Shown here: piece after piece, positions 55,918 through 64,000 of the stretch
Layout: the number at the start of each line of letters is the position of its first letter
Position numbering within the stretch: the first letter of the stretch is position 1
NCBI RefSeq assembly: GCF_963678635.1
Contig: NW_026971731.1
Coordinates: 98,333 to 162,332 of the forward strand
Length of the DNA: 64,000 nucleotides
DNA from: Symsagittifera roscoffensis
Taxonomy: Eukaryota; Xenacoelomorpha; Acoela; Convolutidae
Direction: 5' to 3'
The notes under the pieces: generated by a model
What the model saw: the letters and a program-made list of their open reading frames with translations, nothing else
Told to the model about the DNA's origin: nothing
The model's database searches: none
Position numbers and translations under genes: made by a program

Positions 55918-57885
55918 GACAGTGAAATTGATTTTTTTGATCATGAAAATCATAACAAAAATACACACTTTTGTGATTGGAAACGACAATGTGTAAAATT
56001 CACCCAAAATTGAAATTTGTTTCCAATTGGACACGACAATTCATCAATGCATTGAGCTAGAAGTAAGTTGAATTTTGATTGATTACGACAAATGCCCATA
56101 TGCGGAAAATCCATTCTCATTGGTTAAACCCACACATTCGAGTTGAAGGTACTTCTCACTCTTGATTAAAAACATTTTTATTTTCAAATTAACTACCGTC
56201 ATCTAGATCCTCCATCAGCTCTGAAGTAGTTCTTGTTCAAATTTTCTTCACTCAAAATTTTTTTTCTTAGAATGATCTTCTCCATTCAGAAAAATGACCT
56301 CACAAACTTGGTCGAGTTTTCAACAGTAATGTTGACAATCTAGGTGCTGGAGTCAGTCTCTGGGACTTTGATGACTCTCCCCGTTCAAATTTGACACATG
56401 ATCAAAATCATGAGGAGAATTTTCACTGAACATTATCAGATGCAGGTTCCCATCACTCAGAATTAGCTTGGAACGCTGGGAATGAGGTCACATATTGCAA
56501 AACATGGTGGGATAGATTATCCCGAAGTTCATGACTGTAGATATGGGTCTCAACCAGTGAACGAATTTATTTTTCCGTGGGAAGTGGAAAGATCTATGAA
56601 GAACCCAATTACAAAAACTGCGCTCTGCTAAACGCCAAGACAACCATCGGCGACTTAGGCAAGATCAGCTTTGCACTCCATTGAGGTTTTGCAAATTTTT
56701 GAGATCTCATTGGCTTGTGTTTTGTAATTTGTTTTTTTTTCATCTAGCTTTTTTTAAAAATGATAGAATTAAAGAGATAAAATAAGTAGAGGTCAAAAAA
56801 AATTTTGTTAATCGTTTTTGCACAAATCACATCACTTTTGCAAAATGCTAAGAAATTCAAAAAATTGTGTCTTCCTATAAAAAATTGGGTTTTTTTGCGC
56901 ACATCATAGAGTAAATCACAACTGTTCATATTGTTAAAAAAGTTACATAATTTGCAACCTTCATTAGTTTTTATATTCTCTTTTGCACACTAGTTAAAAA
57001 TCCGAAAAAAATCTTCCATATTCAAAAAAAGATTTATTCAATTCTTTCGTATCTCGAAACAAACTCATAGTAAAGTTTCTTGCAATGTTAAAAAAATAAG
57101 TTTAAGAGCTTGTTTGTTCTAATGTTGACCTTTGAAAAAAAAGTGTTTTTTTTTGCAAGTATATCAGTCAAAAAACATCAGAAAAGCAAAAAAAAAATAG
57201 TACTCGAAGTCAAAAACATTGAAATTTTTGGTTCTGATTGAACAAGATTTTCATATAAATCTTTGCGTTTTTCTTGCCTTGGCATAAAAAAGTTTGTTTT
57301 TTTGCCAAGTTTTTCGCAAAAAAAATCTCTAAAATTTTTTTTAAAAAAATTATTACCTATTTTGCATCTTGCAAAATCAATAATGTAATTTTATTAATTG
57401 GAAAAATGTAAATTGAAATTAAATTGTTTTTGACACAAATTTTGGTTTGAATTTACAAAAATTAACAGAATAATTGACCCGCACAGTAATTGCAGAACGA
57501 TAACTAACAATATATCAATCATTTCATTCGAACAAATCAGATTCGCAGTTTGAGTTTTGAACTTTTCGACCTCGTTCTAAAATTGCTGAGCCCAGAGATT
57601 GTGAACTTTTTCCCAGCGAGTCGTTTCCTTGATACGCTTGGTGTTTTTTCCAGATCCTTTCCGTTGTAATCTATGTTGAACACCTCAACTAAGCTGCTTG
57701 AATACTCACCCACTTAATGTAAAAAAAACTTAAATATAATCTGTGTTTGTATAAAAAGAAAAGACAATCACTTTGTTTATATATGAAATTATTTATTTCT
57801 TATCTGTGAGATTTTGGCTAATTGGGGTTACTCTTAAAGGTAAATGAAACTTGCCATTTCCCAATAAAAATCAAGAAAGAAAAAA
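55918..57885. repeat. Y module, copy 3
   Basis: Matches the Y modules at 40858 and 50131. No gene; the exon-like stretch seen at 50509 is broken here by an in-frame TAG near 56343. Confidence 0.7.
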
Positions 57886-58500
57886 ATTTTCAATTATGTC
57901 TCATGCTTTGTAATTTGACTTTTTTGCCTCTAGATCCTGCATGATATGATTTGCAATGAGATTTCCAAAGACACTTTTCAAAAAAAACTTCTCAAAATTA
58001 CATCTAAATAAAAGCCCTTGACTATCTTCTCAAAAGCCAACAATGTCTCTTTGATCTTAAACAAAAGACTCAAGGACTTGTTGAGAAAAATGTTCATGTT
58101 TTTTTCTGGTGTTACTTATCTCGCCGATAATTTCAGTTTTAACAGCAAACAACCTGAGGTAAAATTATTGCAATTCTAGTCTGAACAATTTTTGCATATT
58201 GGCAAAGTTTAAGTTCTCAGAAAGTGAAATTGCTTTCATTGATCATGACAATTAGAACAAAAAAACACTTTTGTGATTATTTATGTGAAACACTCTCTAA
58301 AAATGCTGAGTCCAGAGATTGTGAACTTTTTTCCGAACCAGTCATTTCCTTGATACGCTTGGTGTTTTTTCAGAGCATTTCGATTGTAATTTATTTTGAA
58401 CACCTCAACTAAGCTGCTTGAACACTTACACACTTAATGTGAAAATACTTGAATATAATCTGTGTTGGTATAAAAAGACAATCAGTTCGTTGAATAATGA
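57886..58500. repeat. Recombined fragments of W, X and Y modules
   Basis: A short W segment (TTTTTTGCCTCTAG) jumps at about 57938 to late X sequence (ATCCTGCATGAT), which jumps near 58275 to late Y sequence (GCTGAGTCCAGAGATTG). The joins show unequal exchange or deletion. No gene seen. Confidence 0.6.
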
Positions 58501-59170
58501 AATTATATATTTCTTATCTGTGAGGTTTTGGCTGATTGGAGTTCCTATTAAAATTAATGAAAACTTGCCATTTCCCAATAAAGATCAAGAATCGTGAGTA
58601 CACATGCAATAATCTTTGGATACTATGTATTTTTCGTATTTTTGGAAACAGAAGTGAATCTGGATGGAATCTGGGAAGAGCTTGACACATAGCATCTGGC
58701 AATGGGAAGAATGAACATTGCAGAAAAGTTTGTGTTTACATAGTAGTAGTAACGTCTACACAATAGCCACACTGGGAAAGGTCCTACAAAAGCTTCCATA
58801 TTTGATACTTTTTCCATATATGGAATTCGCGATGACTCAAACTGCTTACCTATTTTTTCCTTTAACCTCAAAAAAATTTCTCTCCATTCTCTCCATCTGA
58901 TTAGTTTGCCCTTCAAAAATTGACTAAAAAAACTTAACTTCTATAATAAATTTTCAAAAAACCAAAAAAATGTGTGAGTTTTATTTGGTTTCCAAAAACC
59001 CTACAAAGGAAAACTTACTTCGAACCGTGCTTTCAACTAGAAAAAAATAATTGATTCATGACAATTTGAAAAAGCCCAACAATTCTATTTTAGTGTAAAA
59101 GAACGGGAATCCGTATATTGTTAAGCTGAAAACTTTGATTTCTTTCTTATATATAGGCCAAATCTCGATT

Positions 59171-59416
59171 ATGGATCAGAAGCTCGATATTCGTAATACA
59201 GTATCTGAAACAGCAACAAACAAATTGAGGAACGTGTGTGTCACAATGAATAAGTTCAATGTGAACAAGCCACCCTTCTTTCATATTCGACCCTTCACTG
59301 CAAAGGAAAAGGAAGACTTGAAGCGAAGAGCAGTCAATTTTTTTTCCAACCAATTCATTGAACTGGCTCAATTTATGAGAGATTTTATATATGTTGATGA
59401 ATTTGAACGTCAATAA
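59171..59416 (+). CDS. Hypothetical 81-residue ORF, conserved in a duplicated module
   Basis: ATG at 59171 (MDQKLDIRNTVSETATNKL) to TAA at 59414. The middle is PFFHIRPFTAKEKEDLKRRA and the end is helical (FIELAQFMRDFIYVDEF). It is preceded by TTATATATAG, which could be a splice acceptor, so the ATG need not be the true start; upstream the frame stays open to 59135. The paralogue at 43690 is broken by several lesions while this copy is intact, weak evidence for function. No signal peptide, membrane segment or family is recognised. It may be an exon of a larger gene or a chance survivor. Confidence 0.3.
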   Translation: MDQKLDIRNTVSETATNKLRNVCVTMNKFNVNKPPFFHIRPFTAKEKEDLKRRAVNFFSNQFIELAQFMRDFIYVDEFERQ

Positions 59417-60727
59417 TGCTTTTCCATCTTTTTTAGGTTCCGTAGATGAAGTACATTGGTTCAAAACTATTTTTCTGACTTAAGTGTACAGTTAGAGCTA
59501 TGGTATCTGATGAACACTCATAAAAACATACATAACTTATTCAAAACTGAGATAGAAAATTATCGAACTATCAGTATTTTTACTCAGTTTTTGATTCAGA
59601 TCTTAATTTTTTTTATTCAATAAGAGTTTTTATCTAAATTGAAGTATTGTTTATCTGATTTGATCAAATTTACAGTCAAGAAAATATTTTTAATTTAAAG
59701 CCTTGCAGTATTTTATGACTTTTTGGTTTTTCATTGGTTGTTTTCAATTTGTTGTAATAATTCGAAATTTTGATTGGCTAAAGGATTTTCCTAAAAAAAC
59801 AAATTAACTGAAAACAGGGAAAACCACTTTATGGTGATAGTTACAACAAAATAAATAAAAAGTTTTCTTTTGTTTGTTTTAGTAGGAATAAAAATCTATC
59901 AAGAGCGTTTTAAACGTCTGAAATGTACATTCATCAATTTTTGAGGTTGAACTACCACAAAATCTACCAGAATGGTGGACAGACGACGCTGATGGATATT
60001 GTATTAGAATTAAATCGTATGGAAACACAGAAAACTCCTTAAGTATGAGGGGAGGATATTACTGGAAAGAAGAGCACTGCGAGATTTGTCATGAATGTTT
60101 TTATTGAGAAGAGTTAACTCCGATGGAGTGTTCAATCAGTAAAAAATAAAACTATAATAGAACCTTTAAAACAAAAATTGAAATTAGGAACACTGTTTGA
60201 ATAATTTAGATTAATTTAGTTTTGTCGATTATATTTTAATCATAAGACCAAAATGTAAAATTCCGGTTTTTTATACTACAATATAACAAAAAGAAACCAA
60301 TAAAAATGAATAATTTGGTAATTTAATGTTTTCAGTGATCAGAAACAGAAACAATTTCGAATTTTGAATTGAGTTTTGAGAAAACTGTATACATCAGAAA
60401 CGAATCTGATTTATCTCTTTTTGGCGTCAAATTAGTATGTTAGTTATGGTGAAAAACTGTTCAATAAAATTTAATATTTAAAGTTTTATAAACAAAGTTT
60501 TTTGTTCAGATTCGAAAAGTGTTCTAAAGTTGGTGAATGCTTTATTCTGATTGGTTAGAAACACAACATTTAGCTGTGAAGAATTGAATGATTCTCATTG
60601 GTTGATATCAAAGAATTTAAAAGCTTCCTTATAAGTATTGCTCGATTTTGATTGGTTGATATCAAAACTTTGGAAACATCAGGGTTGGGTTGGATGATTT
60701 TTTTTTTCAGCTAGGTTTCAATGGGAT

Positions 60728-60926
60728 GATAACCGTTCTGATACCCTTTTATAATAGGAAAATTTTCATCAAATTTTCAATAATTGGGATGCGCTCAGTG
60801 ATAGAAACGGAGGAGTTGCATGTTTTGCATGTGGCAGAGAACGTACAGGTTAATTTGAGTCAAGACATCGTAGGTAGAACATGTTGTGTTTTGAAACATT
60901 CGAACTGTATTTTTTTTTACTTATAG
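60728..60926 (+). pseudogene. Exon-like segment, Z module copy 2
   Basis: Paralogue of 45190-45480. After TTTTTTTCAG the sense is GFNGMITVLIPFYNRKIF, then IETEELHVLHVAENVQ followed by GTTAAT. The coding-like stretch is better conserved between copies than the sequence on either side. A short intron of about 75 bp may follow, with TTATAG at its end. Function unknown. Confidence 0.28.
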
Positions 60927-63550
60927 CAGCGATGAACTCACTAATATATCAATAAGAAGCATTCTTCCTGTCAACAAAAATTTTCAAAAGAAAGAACGCT
61001 CAGTAGTCTCCAAACACGCGCCAAGAGGAGGTGAAATTCATTTTTTCTGTTTAAAACAAAGAAAAAATTATGAATAACATTTTTACTGAATCTGAAATGT
61101 CTGTACAGATGTGATGAAATTGAAAACTCTAGGAAAATTGTACAATTTCTTCATCGAATTTCTCCATCTGCTATTCAATTTTTCAAAGTTTTGTCTGTTT
61201 TTCTTCTGTTTTCAAAGGTTCTGATTATTGATAAAACCAGCAAAAGAGAGTTCAAATTGTCGTGATATTTTGGTTGGAAGTCGATCCAAATATCTGTTAT
61301 CAACAAAAAAAAACATGTCAGTTGCATTTCCGGATTTCTTTTTGTGATGATTTTAAAGTAAAAGTGCATAACAGAGGCTAATTGGTGCTTAAGTTTTTGT
61401 TAAAAGACTTGTTCTGCAAAAAACTACATATTTATAAAAAACATCGACGTATTGAACGGTTTTGCCTTGTTACTATTTTGAAGTTTTCCCTAATTAGTGC
61501 CTGTAAAAGTTTTTTTAGAGTAGTGCGTTGTTAAGCAGATATATGGGATTTTTTAGGCAGATAAAAACACAAATTACTTCAAAAGAAGTTGGAGAGATTT
61601 TTGGAAAGTTTGTTATCACTTGATACAATAATTGAAATTATTTGAAAAGTCAGATGTTTTGAGAATAGTTTTTGTGAAGTTAACCCAACGACGTCTTTTG
61701 GACAATGATATATGAAGCATAAATCAACTATTTGCTTTCAATATTTACATTTCAGTACTCTGGTTAATTACACAAAAAATGATGTGGAAAGACTTTAAGA
61801 GAAAATAATATAGAACTTGCTAAAAATTTCGAATTAAACTAACACTTTAGCAGAGCCAAGTTTTTTTTTTGGAAAGTTACCATAAAAAAGTTCAAATTAG
61901 ACACACATCAACGTTTTTGTCCGGGTTAGCTTCGTTTTTTTTCAATTAGAAAAATAGGAAGAACTCACGAGTTTTTTTGCTCAATAAGTTTTTTATCACT
62001 TGATACATTAATTAAATCTATATGAAAGGACAGATGTTTTGAGAAAAAATTTTGTGAATAAACCAAACGACATTTTTTGGACGATGATACATGAAGCTCA
62101 ATAATTTTTTTCAACGGTGTAAAATGATTCCATTTTTTTAGTTTGCACCTTGATTTCTTTTGCTTACTCAATTTTGTTCGGACGAGCTCTTTTACAAAAT
62201 CTATCATGTTGCAGAAATATCTGTGATCTAGTTTTCCATGCGTTTTTCTACATCCGAATTTATCAAATTTTTATTCAAAAGAGGTGCTCTTGATTCATTT
62301 TATCAACTCAACGTTATAAAAACCTTCTTATTTTCATTTTTTCATGTGCTTTTGATTGCTGTAACTAAAAACTATTTTGCTCAAAAAAGGATAGTTAATG
62401 ATCCCAAAGTTTGTATTTTTGCTTAAATATTTTACTGTAGTAACTTGAAAAGGGGACATAAGAAGAAAACAAAATACATCATAAAAATCAAACGCTATTA
62501 GCTCTATTTTTGTCTCTGCAAGAAATTGTTAGTTCAATTGATACTGTTTTCCTCCTAAATGCCCCAGTACTGAATAAAACTTCTCGAAAAGTTAGTTCAA
62601 TAGCGAAAACATGTTTTTGGCAGAAAGCAAGAATGATCCTAAAACATATAATGTTTCGGAAACATCACGAAAAAATTGTTGTAGAAGCAACATATAGATG
62701 ATAATCAGTTATGAAGCGGTTTTTGTTGAGTTTCAGCCAATTACAGGTTGTATTACATTATTTTACATTTTTTTCCTGTTGTACATTAAAGAAAATTACC
62801 ACAATTCTAGCCAGTATTAGCAGTGACTTGTTATTTTATTTGTGGATCTGAAATTTATTTTTATTAACGAAGTTGTAATGATTCTACAAGTTTGGATTAA
62901 TCATTGAGACAAAACTGTGGGGGAGTTGAATCATTAGGTTGGATTAGGAAAATCAGTGAATTTTGCTTACTGCTGCTCATTTGAACTGAGATTCTCTTCA
63001 AATTCTCCATGAACTGAACAAAAAAAAACAAAATATTTACACAAATAAAAGGTTGAAAATAGAAATTTTTGGGTACAATTGGTTAATTTTTACTTTAGTT
63101 TCTCGAAAATCACAAACACTTTAAAATTTTCTCGAGAACTTGGAAACTTCAGTTTTGAATAAGTTATCATTAGCTTGCTTTTTAAATTTCAGAGCTTTAT
63201 ATAATCCACTTTTTAGCTCAATTTATTCTAACTTTCATCCTACTTCAAAATTTTGAGAGTAAAATGTGGAAAAAATCATGTTTTTATTCAAAATTTTTTA
63301 TCATTGTCTCAACCTGATGCAAAATCAAATACAACTTTAGGCCTAATTTTAGTTTTATATGAAAGTATATTTTCTCACTTAGATCAGAAAAAACACAAAG
63401 TTGGCTTAAGCTTTTATTTTTTCTGCATATATTTTTTTTCCAAATACCTGAAATTTTTGCATTTGTTCCCCAAAAATTTGAATTATGCTCCATTGAAAAC
63501 TTGCAAAGTTTTGAGAACTCAGCAGCTGGACAGCTGTTTGATTTGTAAAC

Positions 63551-64000
63551 AATTTGAGTATTGCCTCGTGCTTTGTAATTTGACTTTTTTGCCTCTAGTT
63601 TTTTTTTAAAAAGAAAGGAACAAAGAGACAAGTCAGAAGAGGTCAAAGAAAAGTTTTTGATACACATTTTCGCCCAAGTCTTATCAGTTTTGTCTTTTGC
63701 AGACATGATAAACTAAATCACAATTTTCAAATTCTTTTAAAAAAATAACAGATTCTGCAACTTTCAAAAATTAGAATTCTTATATTTAAAAAATTAAAAA
63801 AACTCGCATTTCTTGCACTGTTAAAAATTTAAGTTTAAGAGCTCTTGATGGTTAATTTTGATGGTTTAAAAAATCTACTTTTTGCACGTTTTTTAATCAA
63901 AAACGTCAGAAAAACAATAAATTAGGATATGGAATAGCAATTGAATTAAAAAAACGTTGATTTTTTTGGATTTTATCTATTAGGATTTTTAAACTAATTG
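63551..64000. repeat. Start of a further W module
   Basis: Matches 48035-48420 (TTTGTAATTTGACTTTTTTG, then GGATATGGAATAGCAATTGA). The array continues past the window end. No gene. Confidence 0.6.

Larger units (their letters stand above)
58501..63550. repeat. Z module, copy 2
   Basis: Counterpart of 42976-48034. It holds the intact small ORF at 59171-59416 and the exon-like block at 60728-60926. AT-rich elsewhere with no gene seen. Confidence 0.75.

Overview
The window looks like AT-rich nematode nuclear DNA, probably Caenorhabditis-like. That is inferred from Ty3/gypsy pol sequences of the kind common in nematodes, short exon-like blocks preceded by TTTTCAG-type acceptors, and low-GC intergenic DNA; no host gene fixes the species. 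I see no rRNA, tRNA, CRISPR or bacterial feature.

Left half (1-33594): two related LTR elements, one nested in the other. Element B is on the minus strand and runs from an LTR at 32684-33594 leftwards through a leader, Gag, retropepsin, reverse transcriptase (RT), RNase H and integrase, leaving the window at base 1. It is decayed and carries an internal tandem duplication of about 4.3-4.6 kb (LTR tail to gag). Its RT is split: the first part ends at 20851 and the second resumes at 3155. Between them, in the opposite orientation, sits element A (3156-20850), bounded by TG...CA LTR ends with near-matching terminal inverted repeats.

Element A is the most interesting object. From its LTR through the first part of gag (about 3156-7500) it matches B, but it has no recognisable protease, RT, RNase H or integrase. 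It carries instead about 10.6 kb of unrelated coding sequence: an acidic ORF followed by a divergent macro-domain-like ORF (7401-8790), then a large, now broken polyprotein (9188-18081) with a coiled coil, a clear SGNH/GDSL hydrolase domain, a second degenerate SGNH-like domain, several unrecognised domains and a Cys-rich part ending in a hydrophobic segment. The sense of the protein continues through many stops and several frame changes. The simplest reading is a large non-autonomous LTR element that borrowed B-type cis signals and carries its own cargo.

The LTRs contain a TATA box, a polyadenylation signal and a 13-bp-stem hairpin with one compensatory base-pair change between A and B copies. 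The 2.8-kb leaders carry many copies of a CCGGAGGGGT-type motif.

Right half (33595-64000): very AT-rich, without a recognisable gene. It is made of layered duplications: a 2.54-kb tandem pair that also copied an LTR, a 1.39-kb tandem pair, a 717-bp triplication, and a higher-order array of modules here called W, X, Y and Z. X modules carry arrays of GACGTCA-containing repeats. A 38-bp foldback lies at 37987-38081. Two Z modules hold short coding-like segments, one as an intact 81-codon ORF (59171-59416) with a broken paralogue near 43690.
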